DNA from: Nemertoderma westbladi
Taxonomy: Eukaryota; Xenacoelomorpha; Nemertodermatida; Nemertodermatidae
Reading direction: 5' to 3'
DNA: 32,174 nt
Assembly (NCBI GenBank): GCA_032718475.1
Contig: JAUCBJ010004718.1
Coordinates: 1-32,174, forward strand
Shown: positions 8,505-19,559 of the stretch, piece after piece
Layout: each line of letters begins with the position of its first letter
Position numbering within the stretch: position 1 is the stretch's first letter
Notes under the pieces: model-generated
Database searches by the model: none
Told to the model about the DNA's origin: nothing
What the model saw: only the letters and a program-made list of their open reading frames with translations
Program-made: the position numbers and the translations under genes

Positions 8505-10640
8505 CATTATATTATATTATTCTTTATTCCAGGCCGAGGCCCATAAAAACAGATTACATATATTTTTATTAAGCACAATTGTTTGGAGATACTAAGATAT
8601 GTACAGTACAAATAGTAAGCCTACCCTACCAACTAATCCAAATGTTCTTACATAAGACATAAAACACGATATACATAATATAGATTATAGATTAACTATA
8701 AAATAATACGAGTGTACTGATGACACCAAATATTAGCAGTCGAAACAAGCAAACACAGAAGAAATTCTTCGTAATAAACTTTGCTTATTTTTCTACAACA
8801 TGTGAATGAACATTGGAAGATTAAGCTGCCCGAACATTAAAGAGATACTCGTGGGCTCATCCTCAGTAAATCGAGGTATTTTAAATAATAGTCGCAAGCA
8901 GTTATTATAAGCTACTCTAAGTTTATTATAGGCCCTTTGTGAATAATTACTTCTAGACCATAAGCTACAACAGTATATTGGTGTACAAAAAGCACAAAAT
9001 AATAAAATTTTAACATTTGTGGATGCATTACCATATTTCCTAAGTAGAGTGTTTGCACGTGCATATAAAGAATGAGTTTGCTTAATTATATCACAATCGT
9101 CATCAGTATTAGAGCACAGGATATGTCCTAAGTATGAAAATCTATCAACAATATCAATGTAAGAACCGTATAATTTAATTCTGGAATAGAGTGTAACTGT
9201 GTAGCACTTGGGAATGAAATAAATACATTTACTTTTTTTAGTGTTAAATATAATAGAATTATCGAGAGCATAAGCTACAGAAATATTAACTAGATTTTGT
9301 AAACCATGTATTGAGTTTGAAATGAGACATAGGTCGTCCGCATATATAATGTGGATAATTCTTGTAGAGCCTAGACAGCAACCGGTACCGCTACTAGTTA
9401 ACGCTAAGCTTAAATCGTCAACATAAACGTTGTAAAATAGAGGTGATAGGATGCCTGCCACCCTGACGAGTTCCATTAGTTACCTTAAATTCGGGTGGTG
9501 ACAATATGTCATTCCAACAGACAAGCAACAGTTGGTTACGGTACCAGAAATGTATATAACACGCACAATATAAATAGGAACACCTCTATTAATTAGCTTA
9601 TTAAAAAGTTTGTAATGGTTGACCCTATCAAAGGCTTTTGAGGCGTCCAACATACAAGCATAAATACACGAATTGTTACTTAGGTAATAATTAATTATTT
9701 CTTTAAGAGTATATATGCATAACTCAGTTCCTGATTTAGTTTTAAATCCGAATTGGTTGCTAGTGGTAATTAAATTATCTACACATCGTTCTAGAATTAC
9801 CTTCTCGACCACCTTGCGAAGGATAGTTGAAAGGGCAATTCCACGATAGTTATCCTTACTGTTTAAATCAGCGGTCCTATCTTTTACAAGTGGTATAATG
9901 GTGGAAGCCATCATTTCAGCTGGCATATAGTTGTGTGTAAATATAGCATTAATTAAAATACAAATTGCACGAATCAAATTATAGGAGAAACCGTTGATAA
10001 AGTGTTCAGCCGTTACCTCATCAGGGCCCGATGACTTGCCAGTAGGAAGACCAAGCACTGAATCAACAGTTTCTTTAAACGTGACATGAGAGAAATTAAT
10101 ATCATTATTACTGACAGATGTATTAAAAATAGATTTACCGGTGTCATCATGTACACAGTTAAATAGGTTTTTAAAATGGTTACCCCACATGGTACTGATA
10201 TCATTGGAACCAATTGAATCGCCTATTTTATTGGGCAGTTTTTGCTTACAATTAGAGTGACTTCTAACCTGAGACCAGAAGTCCTTTGACGATTCATCAG
10301 TGAGTAGTGAATTGGCCATTTTATCGTTTCTAATGGTAGCTTCACTACGTTTACACTGACGCATAGCACGCTTAAAGCGAGCTTTAGTACTTAAATATTC
10401 CTGAAAAATTTCACCCTGCCGAGGGTTTCCGCAAATTCGCCATAACTTAAAAGCAGTTCTAGACTGCCTATAATATTCTTTCACATTGTCATTCCAACCT
10501 GGGATGTGTTGGTCTGACAACGAAGCATTACTATGTGAGTTGTTTTTGATATATGATTTACTAGAACTAAGTAAAGTACTATTAATATTCTGGTACAATG
10601 AATCAATTTCAGCCTGATGAGAGTTACAATGCACGTTATG
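8505..10640 (-). mobile_element. CR1-like LINE, 5'-truncated, RT domain with frame breaks
   Basis: A minus-strand non-LTR retrotransposon of the CR1/Jockey-type group. The 5' piece (10634-9480, 384 codons) has the EN-RT linker, SGPDEVTAEHF, NYRGIALSTILRK, QFGFK and motif A LDASKAFDRVNH. The 3' piece (9476-8793, 227 codons) has ILSPLFYNVYVDDLS, motif C IIYADDLCLI and the thumb/C-terminal region. Between them the frame changes twice. One shift falls before WNDILSP, and a 4-base insertion (AGGC) follows RQGG at about 9457-9465. Both catalytic regions otherwise look intact. The endonuclease and ORF1 are absent. The 3' end reads GGGCCTCGGCCTGGAATAAA then an (ATAAT)-type tail at about 8505-8520, typical of such LINEs. 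It lies in the loop of the BEL inverted repeat. Confidence 0.85.
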
Positions 10641-10859
10641 GCATTAAAGCTACTGCCACCGGAATGGCCATCATCAGTGGCAAAAACTGGATGGGTTGGG
10701 AGAACGACAGCAGTAGAGGCAACAATTTCAATCTTACAAATAATGGCATTAGATTAATGGCATAATGGCAGTCAATGTAGATAAGTGCTGACAGCCTGGA
10801 AATAATGGAATATTTTATAAGCCATAGGAAAAACTAGCAACAGGAACATAGATAATTGC

Positions 10860-11640
10860 AGAATTTTCCGATATGCTGCCTGACGTCACCATTCTAACAA
10901 AGAGCTGGAAAAGGGCTGGAATTGAACTGGTAACAGAGGCTGTGCTGTATCTGTCAAAAAATTCATACCCCACTCTATCCCAATCACTGGCAGGATAAAG
11001 TCAAGGAACTACTGGACAATATGATTTCCAAGGGGATAATTGAAAGGGTCCCAGGAAATAAACTGTGTCTGACTGGGTTTACCCAATGATCATCACAAAG
11101 AAAAATAAATCAGATCCAGTCCAAAGACTTGGGGTTCGTATTGTCGCAACATCAAAGTCCAAACACCAACTCAGAATGGAAAATACTGTATCGGATCGAA
11201 GGTATTGACTCCTGTAGAACCACAATATTCAGCTACAGAGGTAGAGATATTAGCAGTTTTATGGGCAGTTCGTAAATGCCGTTTCTTTATTGGGAGCGAA
11301 AAAATTCCAACTAACTATCACAAACCATTGATTCCGATAATCAATGAAAAATATTTGGATGAAATGGCTATACCAAGGTTATTGAAATAATGCCATCGAA
11401 AGTAAAACCGACTCACAACCAGATTGAAACTACAGTATATGGAGAAAAGGCAGAGACCACAAATTGGCCGTTGCTTTATCGCGTCATCCAGTTGGTACCC
11501 CAGACATTGCAGATGAAGATCATTTTAAAGACATTGAGGGCTACGCAAATGTCCTAGCTATTAACACAGTCTGGAAGTCACTGAAAGGGAGTTGGGAACA
11601 AATTTGGATCTGACTAGAATCAGGAAGGCTGGCGAGACTG
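10860..11640 (+). pseudogene. Gypsy-type pol remnant (RT start and RNase H)
   Basis: Early frames read WQDKVKELLDNMISKGIIER, the typical RT N-terminus. The frame at 11205-11390 reads PQYSATEVEILAVLWAVRKC and then a PLIPIINEKYLDE-like stretch, the Ty3/Gypsy RNase H. A third frame near 11455-11505 gives HKLAVALSRHPVGTPD, the conserved ADALSRHP box just after RNase H, here with D to V. Most of the RT, including the YVDD box, is deleted between 11160 and 11200, and stops are frequent. It sits between the CR1-like LINE and the right BEL arm. The interval 10641-10859 is unassigned. Confidence 0.72.
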
Positions 11641-11671
11641 ACACATCTTATAAGAAACTCCTTAGGATATT

Positions 11672-12574
11672 GAGTTTACAACGCTTATACATCCTCACTT
11701 AGTTAGAGGGACGTCCTTTTTCTGAAAGTAAAAATTATCCAATTGGGTGTCCCAAATGACACCAAACACTCTTGAGGCTGTTGTCCAGGTCAAAGTTTAT
11801 GTATTTTGGTAAGTAAGGCAAGCAATGAGTTGTTGACCCAGGTCTATTGCTTCTGGAACTATTTCTAAGGATTCATAGACATCATCTACATAAAATGATG
11901 ACAGTACAATAGGTTACTACCTATTGGCTTCCAGAAAAATCTTAAACTGTTGCATCTTTATCGGTGACTTTCATCTGATGATACATGCCTTCTATGTCTG
12001 CTATGAAGGCAATGCTTCCCTTGTGAAAACGCAATAGAATTCATATAATTTTATTTGTCAAGTTAGGACTCTGTAAGAGGCAGTGATTAAGACATTCCCC
12101 CTTGTATCTTTAATATTATCGAATGTTCGGTAAAAAGATGCATTTTGGATTCCCTAATAACAGAATGAATTTCATTATAGTTGTTAGTCGAATAAATAAT
12201 ATGTTGAGATATGATGGGACAGGGAAGTTTCAAAGGAGAGCTGTTCATAGGTCAATGTGTTTTATTGTCATTGTATGCGGTATTAGAAGTGGTGATAATT
12301 GGAGTAGTAGTAATTGTAGTAGTAATTGATAGTAGTAATCATAAAATAATTGTAGTAGTGGATATCAGCTGATATTATAAACATTATATTATATGGAATG
12401 CTAGCGGGTTGGATTTTATGGGCTAATATGGTCGAGCACTTGTTTGTTACAAGCATTGTATGAATGAAATAAGGGGTATTTTTTTACTGGCAATGTAAAA
12501 TTTGTAACAAATACCAACGGAGACACCTTGTTCAAACGCTTGTAGCTAAGGAATGAAGGCAAAAATAAAAATTA
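11672..12574 (-). repeat. Right arm of the inverted repeat (BEL/Pao fragment)
   Basis: Inverted copy of 6790-7711. On the minus strand it preserves FYVDDV in frame near 11880-11897, which the left arm has lost to a shift, followed by ASRVFGVIWDTQLDN at about 11735-11785. It also carries its own stops and small deletions, for example near 11785 where a run present in the left arm is missing. The 68-codon plus-strand frame at 12123 is a shadow. Confidence 0.86.
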
Positions 12575-12654
12575 TTTTCCCACTTTGGTTAATACCTGAT
12601 CTTGAGGTGAAATATTGGTTTTGGGGTTATGAAGTTTCTCAGGGTTTAATCCCG

Positions 12655-12975
12655 TAACATCCTCATTATGATGATCTAATGACATGCGTAGAACATAGTC
12701 AACCACAATTATGAACAAGAATGGTGCAAGTGTGTCTTTCATAACTCTTCAATTATCCTTCTAAGTGCCAAAATGGGCTCCATGGTCCCACGACCTTTAT
12801 GGAACCCGTTCTGATTTCTCAATGGGATACCTGATGCGATTTAATAGAATTCTATTGTATAGCTTTGCAGAAATCGAGATTAATGAGATTCCCCGAAAAG
12901 AACCATAGGGCAGCCTAACGCCCTTTAAACACTCAGGTATTTGAATATTTGCCATACTTCGTCTTGGTAGTTCGT
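12655..12975 (-). mobile_element. LINE fragment with internal deletions
   Basis: Same family as 21086-23358. On the minus strand it reads LPYGSFRGISLISISAKLYN and LLNRIR, then two deletions. One removes ~14 bases (the segment corresponding to 22077-22091). The other removes ~220 bases, joining sequence equivalent to about 22175 directly to about 22400. It retains TTG where the 21-kb copy has a TAG stop. Confidence 0.82.
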
Positions 12976-13130
12976 TTGGCTCCTTTCGCTGACTGTCATT
13001 ATATAATTCGTATGTGCTACAACCCTTAATCATGTTATTAATCTAGTTAGCTATCCCTGGCCAATATATGCATTGAAGAGCACGTTGAAATGTGCACTCA
13101 AGTCTCTTCCTTAATGTGCTATCACTTTAG

Positions 13131-13378
13131 GTCAAAGGGTACAATACAAAGGTCAATGGGTACAACGAGTCAAAGGGAACAAGACGAGTCAAAAGGTACA
13201 ACATGAAAGGGTGCAATGCCACAAAGGGTACAAACCAGGCAGTCAAAGGGTACTAAACAGGATGTCAAAGGGTACAAACAAAACGAGTCATAGTGTACAA
13301 CATCAAAGGGTACAACGAGTCAAAGGTTACAAAATCAGAAGGTCAAAGGGTACAAAAACGTGGGTCAAAGTTTACAAT
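13131..13378 (+). repeat. Left iteron array (GTCAAAGGGTACAA, about 13 copies)
   Basis: About 13 copies of GTCAAAGGGTACAA or one- to two-base variants, separated by 2-9 bases, all in the same direction. They are probably transposase-binding sites (inference). The array ends just before the palindromes at 13375-13460. Confidence 0.93.
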
Positions 13379-13460
13379 CAATATTAAATATTGATTGTAC
13401 AATATTGATTTCATTGCAATGAAATTTATAACAAATTTTGTTATAAATTTCATTACAATG
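13375..13460. repeat. Two adjacent palindromes
   Basis: CAATCAATAT-TAA-ATATTGATTG at 13375-13397 is perfect. At 13412-13460 two 24-base arms (CATTGCAATGAAATTTATAA...) pair with one mismatch around a single base. Both lie at the inner edge of the left iteron array. Confidence 0.9.
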
Positions 13461-13639
13461 AGTTGTAAAGTGCCATTAATGTTCATTGTATTATGAGATT
13501 GTTTACAAACTTATTAGGCCTATTACAACAAATACAATACTGCAATATACTTGGGCATATACAAGAAGCATCATTTAAAAATATAGCAATAGAGTTTGTT
13601 CCGGTAGCAGCTATGTTCGGTACAAGCCACAATCGTCAG

Positions 13640-14890
13640 CATCCCGTTGTTCAGTATGAGAGCGTGTGATAGCATGGTTGTCTGTTGGAATTATCTTTCA
13701 AGCACTCATACAAAACGGCGGACTACTACAAGTGCAACAAATGCGTGTCTCTATACAAAAAGGCAGGAAAAGGTGGCACCATCGCACAGATTACAGTTCA
13801 GAATGGATCATCCAAATGGATCCCGACTTCCCCAAAACGGCTCACTCTTGCAGCCAAGGGGAAGATAGCAAAACTGCTACCGTTGTGGCCAAGCGATATA
13901 TGTACCAAATGTGCACAGATGTTAGAGAGCGCAGGAAGCGTCCTCACACTTCTTATGATGAGGTATTAACATTGGTGCCATCCAAGTTCGGTCGAGTAAG
14001 GTTTATTATGTGCCGAAGTATTGCAGAACATCCAGTCCGAGCTTGTCAACCGCTACGGGTTCGACAGCCATGGATGGGCGCTTTCTCGCAACCACCAGTT
14101 TAGCATCCCCAAGAATATCACCTTGGCCTATATTGCAGAGATTCTGACACTCACCACTACCAAGGATGGCAAACAGTTCATGCAATGGCATGACCAGACA
14201 CCCGGCAGGGAGATGCTGGTGTATTTGTGGAGTCTGACCTGGATGCTTTACTAAACGTTCAGTTTCTTATGGGCGATGTTGACCACAAGTACAACACTCC
14301 AGAGTTCCATCATCCCGGAGAGAACTACTCACTGCATGCGTTGATGAAGGGAGAGTGGCAGCCAGTAGTGTACACGTGCATGGTAAACAAGGATGAAGCA
14401 AGAACAAACAAGGATTTGCCAGGCGCGCCTACTCATTGGAAGTTATGACTGTGCAGTTCGAACACGTCACTCCTCTAACCAATGGTTTGCTGGACCAGTT
14501 CAAGGCTTACTTCATTGGCTTTCGCATCAGCAACCAGTCTATCTTCAACACCTGGTCACACTTTGTCAACGATAGCCCACACACCACTAATCCAGTAGAA
14601 GGCTGGCACAATGGCCTGCACTCTCGTCTGTCCAGTTACCATAATAGTTTGGGCGAACTGGTCATGTTTACAAGACGTGCCAAAGCTCCAATCAGGTCCG
14701 TATCCATGCGCTGCTTCACATAGACACGGCAGTGGAGTGCAACATTTGGCTCAACTGCGTATTCGTAATTATCTCTTCCACCAGGAAAAACCTAACTTTG
14801 TTCATTACTTTGCAAACAATCCAATCGGATCTATCGATTTAAACCATTATCTGTATAACCTGTCGTGCATTAGCTTGCTGGCTGCTGACT
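13640..14890 (+). pseudogene. MULE transposase, broken and shortened
   Basis: Pieces occur in three plus-strand frames. 13685-13969 contains a YKCNKC motif, possibly the N-terminal zinc-binding region. 14021-14254 contains NRYGFDSHGWALSRNHQF. 14227-14448 has FLMGDVDHKYNTPEF then YSLHALMKGEWQPVVYTCMV, corresponding to the MULE core around the first catalytic Asp. 14436-14723 has NPVEGWHNGLHSRL, the hallmark C-terminal motif of this MULE lineage. A last frame ends at 14892. The middle of the catalytic domain, with the second Asp and Glu, is largely missing between about 14440 and 14450. The original start cannot be fixed. It would act as a DDE transposase in the nucleus if whole. Confidence 0.75.
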
Positions 14891-15085
14891 GATGATCACA
14901 GTAATCACATTAATCGCATTAATACTATATTAAATACCAAATGTCATAATTCATAATGACATTTCATTTTTTATTCGTTTAGTTGGATTGTGTGAGTAGA
15001 AATAATATACAAATATTCTGTATAAATAAATATAAAATAATATAATGAACTAAATATACTGTATATTACATCTTTTTTCTTCATC

Positions 15086-15251
15086 TTGTACACTTTGACG
15101 TGTTTTTTGTACCCTTTCTATAACATTTGTACCCTTTGACGTGGTTTTTGTACCCTATGACATGGCTGTTGTTCAATTTGACCTGTTGTACCCTTTTTTC
15201 CATTTTTGTACTCTTTGACCTATTGTACTCTTTGACTCGATGTACTTTGAC
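15086..15251 (-). repeat. Right iteron array (about 9 copies)
   Basis: About nine copies of TTGTACCCTTTGAC, the reverse complement of the left iteron, with variants such as TTGTACTCTTTGAC. Confidence 0.92.
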
Positions 15252-15260
15252 TCGGTTTAG

Positions 15261-15818
15261 CAGCTAGCTAGAGGACGTGTTTTTGCCTTTAACCTTATTA
15301 AACCCGGGGAGGGGGAGGGGGTCAATATGACCCCCCCCCCCGCCGTGGTTTTTTTATTATATCTCTGAGACAAACGCATTTGTGTTTCTGAAATTGTATG
15401 ACTTTTCATAAATATATTTTCTTTCTAATAGTGAAAACGGTTTTCAAACGAATACTGAACAAAGAAATCTCAAACTGTGGCATAAAACTAAAATGTCTTC
15501 CAATTTAGAATCTCAGAATTCTGTAGAACCATGCACCATGGTGATTGATATAGCAACTTCAAATTAGAAGCTTTCAGAATCAGAATCATTGTTTACTAGA
15601 GTTCAACAGGGATTCAAGAATATAAAAAACGACTCTTATTGGTTGCATTACTGTGAGCAAATCAATGTATACCAGAATTGAACACGTGGTGGCGTGTAGA
15701 TTTTGTGGGCTTTTCGATTTTAATAAGCTTTGTTAAGTTCCTACTAAATCTAAATCCTTAATCAGTTCTATGGTTTTGGAGTGGAACAGCGATTGCGAAT
15801 AAAATTTGCGTTTTAGCT
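15261..15818. other. Mostly unrecognised; GC-rich palindrome at 15305-15341
   Basis: A palindrome GGGGTCAATATGACCCC lies between G-rich and 11-C tracts near 15305-15341, just after CTTATTAAACCCGGGG. It could be the end of a small transposon, but no partner end was found. The rest is AT-rich with no coding signal. Confidence 0.35.
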
Positions 15819-15917
15819 GTATCTACATACCGTATTCTACTAAATCCATATCTACATACCATATTCTACTAAATCCGTATCTACATACCGTATTCTACTC
15901 GATCCGTATCTACATAC
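15819..15917. repeat. 29-bp minisatellite, about 3.4 units
   Basis: Unit GTATCTACATACCGTATTCT+ACTAAATCC at 15819, 15848 and 15877, with a partial unit to 15917. A diverged unit (CTACATACCGCATCC) reappears at 16391, beyond the LINE fragment, so the array was split by that insertion. Confidence 0.9.
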
Positions 15918-16388
15918 TACTACTACTACTACTACTAGGTCGAGCGAACTCGGACAGTGGAAATGAGATCCTTCCAGGCTTCCCGATTCTCCATAGTTGT
16001 CGCAATTTCGTTTCTCCCAAGTTCAGTATCCCTTTCAAGTTGATCTATATATGTTATGGCCGGTTGTCCACGACTACGCTTTCCATTAGCAACCATCAAT
16101 TCGTTGTTCAAGTGATTTAGTCAGTGTCCAGGTCTCACCCCCATATAAAAACACACTTTCCACTGTGGCTCGAAAGAACTTAGTCTTCAGGTGCCTGGAG
16201 AGATCTGATTTCCAGATGGTATCCATTTTTGATAGAGCTACCCAAGCCTTTGCTTTCCTAACTTCTATGTCCTTTTTGCTACTCTCTATCCATGATCCAA
16301 GGTACTGGAAGTCATCGACCTTCCTTAGTTGATTATTATCAATGGTTGTCAAGTTTCCATCAACATTAAAGGTCATGAATTCGGTCTC
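15918..16388 (-). mobile_element. LINE 3' fragment (second family) with target duplication
   Basis: A minus-strand RT C-terminus. It reads MTFNVDGNLTTIDNNQL, DDFQYLGSWIESSKKDIEVR and FLYGGETWTLT (16376-16086). A frame break follows, then GQPAITYIDQLERDT and EAWKDLISTVR to the stop near 15940. The 3' tail is (TAG)n at 15918-15938. It is related to, but clearly distinct from, the 21-kb LINE family. TCTACATAC stands at both ends (15909-15917, 16389-16397), a 9-bp target duplication, with the caveat that the host minisatellite itself repeats this word. Confidence 0.8.
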
Positions 16389-16419
16389 TCTACATACCGC
16401 ATCCTAACTGATACGTATC

Positions 16420-17110
16420 AAACTAACACTTTTCTAAGTTATACATTAGATAACTTATTTTAGTATTTTATTTTACTTATTTTTTATTGTTATTTTATTA
16501 TATATTAATAAGAGCCAGGCCTATAGATAATTTTAGAAGGATGGTTTATTACTTACGCCCTAATAACGTAAATAATTTATAATAACTTCAGTGTCGCATT
16601 AGAATACATAAATTCAGTTGTAAAATTAATGCTGCCCTACTGTATATTTACGCTAATTGTATTACTGTGCTTAATTTCTATATATTTCCATGCAACAGTT
16701 AATAATCATACGTAATTTACACAATAATTAATTTAGATATACTGAAATTTGGTATATACTTTTCTAGCCCTTTGATTGGACGCACCCCGAGAGATGCGCT
16801 GTGCTATTATTAGAATGACATAATGTGCATGTCAGACATCTTTAATTTTGTGAATTATTGTACTGGAACTCTGTATGCAATTCTGCTTTTGAGTACAAGT
16901 TAGTACGTGACTTTATATTTGCTGCTTACTGCATTTCGATTTAATGTGCATATATCAGACATTTGCTACAATAATGAATTCAATTGATGAATTATGTAGT
17001 CTCTTGATTGAATTACTGTATTCTTGATCGAATGCTTAATTGCAAATTGCACCGACTGTCAGACTCTTTGCTTTACCTTTCTACAATTACGCAATTGTGG
17101 TCCGTGCTAG
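16420..17110. other. Nothing recognised
   Basis: AT-rich, short frames only. No repeat or family was identified. Confidence 0.45.
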
Positions 17111-17330
17111 CATGTTAGACTAAAAGGAGGCACAGGGCACACTACCGGGAAGGCGACGGATTAGGGCGACAAAGAGGATCTAGATGCATGGCAAGGCAGC
17201 AAGGCGTTAACCACAAGGGGTTATATTCTGTGTTGGTGGACGTCGGTACTGCTGGTTATCCCAATGGGAGGGAGGGGGCAATTTGGATTCTGTGTCTCCT
17301 TCAGCCGCTTCGGGTTGGTAAATCAGTATA
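17111..17330 (+). other. GC-richer segment, possible SINE or LINE end
   Basis: A distinct GC-richer block (CACTACCGGGAAGGCGACGG...CTTCAGCCGCTTCGGGTTGG) ends in a (TA)n microsatellite (17329-17340). The sharp compositional change and terminal microsatellite suggest a retroposed element. No Pol III promoter box or known family is recognised. Confidence 0.25.
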
Positions 17331-17459
17331 TATATATATATTGTTTATTGACAATCGGTATAAGATATGTAAATAGATACAAACACCGCTCATCCCTTGG
17401 AGAACCAAAAGTCCAAATTGCACAGGCACAAGTGAAACTGAAACTATAGACAGCACCTA

Positions 17460-18577
17460 CAGAGTAGGCCTATTCGTGAAACAATAAATAAATGTCATTT
17501 ATGAAATACACAACTACAATACAAAAAAAAACAACTGTAAATAAATAAGTCATGGGCAAAACAACAAGAGTACATATGAAAACAATAACTAAATGTCATT
17601 AATTAAATAAACAAGAAACTATAACTAAATATGTCTGGGCAAAGCACAAAGGGTACATAGGAAACTATAATTAAATGTCATTAATGAAATATGCGAGAGA
17701 CAATAAGTAAATAAGTCAAGGGCAAAACAACAAGAGTACATATGAAAAAAAATAAACTATAAATAAATAAGTCTGGGCAAAAACTCAGAGTAGGTATGAA
17801 AAAATAAACTATAAATAAATAAGTCTGGGCAAAAACTCAGAGTACATATGAAAACAATAATTAAATGTCATTAATGAAATAGACAAGAAACTATAAATAA
17901 ATAAGTCTGGGCAAAAACTCAGAGTACGTATGAAAAAAAATAAACTATAAAAAAATAAGTCTGGGCAAAAACTCAGAGTAGGTATGAAAAAATAAACTAT
18001 AAATAAATAAGTCTGGGCAAAAACTCAGAGTACATATGAAAACAATAAATAAATGTCATTAATGAAATAGACAAGAAACTATAAATAAATAAGTCTGGGC
18101 AAAAACTATGTACGTATGAAAAAAAATTATTAAAAAAATTAATAAACTAATAAATAAATAAGTCTGGGCAAAAACTCAGAGTAGGTGTGAAAAAATAAAC
18201 TATAAATAAATAAGTCTGGGCAAAAACACAGAGTACGTATGAAAACAATAATTAAATGTCATTAATGAAATAGACAAGAAACTATAAATAAATAAGTCTG
18301 GGCAAAAACTCCGAGTACGTATGAAAAAAGAAACTATAAATAAATAAGTCTGGGCAAAAACACAGAGTACGTATGAAAAAATAAACTATAAATAAATAAG
18401 TCTGGGCAAAAACTCAGAGTAGGTATGAAAAAAATAAACTATAAATAAATAAGTCTGGGCAAAAACTCAGAGTACATATGAAAACAATAATTAAATGTCA
18501 TTAATGAAATAGACAAGAAACTATAAATAAATAAGTCTGGGCAAAAACTCAGAGTACGTATGAAAAAAAATAAACTA
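17460..18577. repeat. Minisatellite with higher-order L-S-S structure
   Basis: About 17 units share the core AAATAAATAAGTCTGGGCAAAA. Short units (S) are 52-54 bp. Long units (L) are 82 bp and carry an insert like AATTAAATGTCATTAATGAA. Spacing between successive GTCTGGGC cores from 17778 is 52, 82, 54, 52, 82, 69, 52, 82, 52, 52, 53, 82, a repeating L-S-S pattern of about 187 bp. The 5' part (17460-17760) is more diverged and mostly L-type. Confidence 0.92.
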
Positions 18578-18589
18578 GTAGGTAGCCTG

Positions 18590-19128
18590 TGTTCTTTACG
18601 CTAATGCTGTATGGCTGGTGCTAATGTTGTGTTACATGGTAATGCTACTGATGACTGATGCTTGCACTACACTTGTTTCTGTTTCTTGTTTGTTATCTTG
18701 ATTGAATCATAATTTAGGACAAATTAATACTGTATATTAGATTACAAAATAATTCGATAGTTAGTGAATACTATATAAATAAATTAGTGTAGCTCCATAC
18801 ATTAGGTAAGTTAGAGACATTTAAGCTGCATAGTGGAGAATAGGGCTAGTTTGATTACGTTTGGGAAACTATTAATATATATATTCTAAACTAAGCGGTT
18901 GTCTAAAAAAGGGAGTTTGTCAGTGCTTTAGTAGTTGTCAGTTATACAGCAGGCAGTAAAATTACTGATACCGTTAGTACACAGGATTAGTCCAGTTTCC
19001 ACCACAGACCCCAAGTAGGATTCCTAGAATTGATACAAATTATTCTCCATTTTATTGCCAAGTGAACAGCACGATCCTTGGTAACTAGCAGATAGACCGA
19101 ATGCTTAGGCTACCTGCACTCAGGTTGT
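18590..19128. other. Nothing recognised
   Basis: AT-rich spacer without coding signal or repeat. Confidence 0.45.
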
Positions 19129-19559
19129 TTAGGAAGTTGAAAAATAGGTTATTGTTTTGGTTAGCCTGTGTTTCGGCTTGGCTTGTAATAGTAAAACACC
19201 GGATTTGATATCGCCGATTACAGTAAAGAACATATAGCAATATTCCGCTACACATGCTGAATCATCCACACCCACCAAACAACAGTTGGTTATCAGCCTC
19301 GTATACGTGTTTCTCTTTTTTTCTCTGATCTTTCCACCAATTCGGCATGGAAAGAGGCGAATCTTTCCACAACACATACTTTGTTGTTGACAGTGGAATT
19401 CCGAATATGTCTGTCTCTTACTCTCACCACTTACTTCTTTCGCCGGTCTCCATAGATGGCACCCACTGACACCCATGGCACCGATGCCTCCCACTGCTCC
19501 AACCCCAACCGTTCCAATGGCTACTGCTCCAATGCCCACCGCTCCAATTCCAACTCCCC
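19129..19559 (-). other. Open frame downstream of the Gypsy fragment, function unknown
   Basis: A 149-codon minus-strand frame (19578-19129) starts with a Gly/Val/Ala/Ile-rich imperfect repeat (GVGIGAVGIGAVAIGTVGVG) encoded by a GGAGTTGG/CATTGG-type microsatellite. It continues into a Cys-containing stretch with no family I recognise. It lies where Gypsy RNase H would be expected but does not resemble it. It may be chance or Gypsy sequence too decayed to read. Confidence 0.3.

Larger units (their letters stand above)
13131..15251 (+). mobile_element. Decayed Mutator-like (MULE) transposon with iteron ends
   Basis: A 2.1-kb unit. Both ends are arrays of a 14-bp iteron, GTCAAAGGGTACAA, in inverted orientation relative to each other. 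The interior carries a broken MULE transposase. Just outside the first and last iteron are TCACTTTAG (13122-13130) and TCGGTTTAG (15252-15260), 7 of 9 identical, fitting the 9-bp duplication made by MULEs. The ends lack one long inverted repeat and depend on iterons. It is dead: the transposase is broken in several frames and shortened. Confidence 0.75.

Noticed and set aside
10013-10213. 66-codon minus-strand frame as a gene
   Set aside because: It overlaps the CR1-like LINE frame in another phase.
15305-15341. End of a piggyBac-like element (TTAA near GGGTCAATATGACCC)
   Set aside because: No matching second end and no flanking TTAA pair were found.
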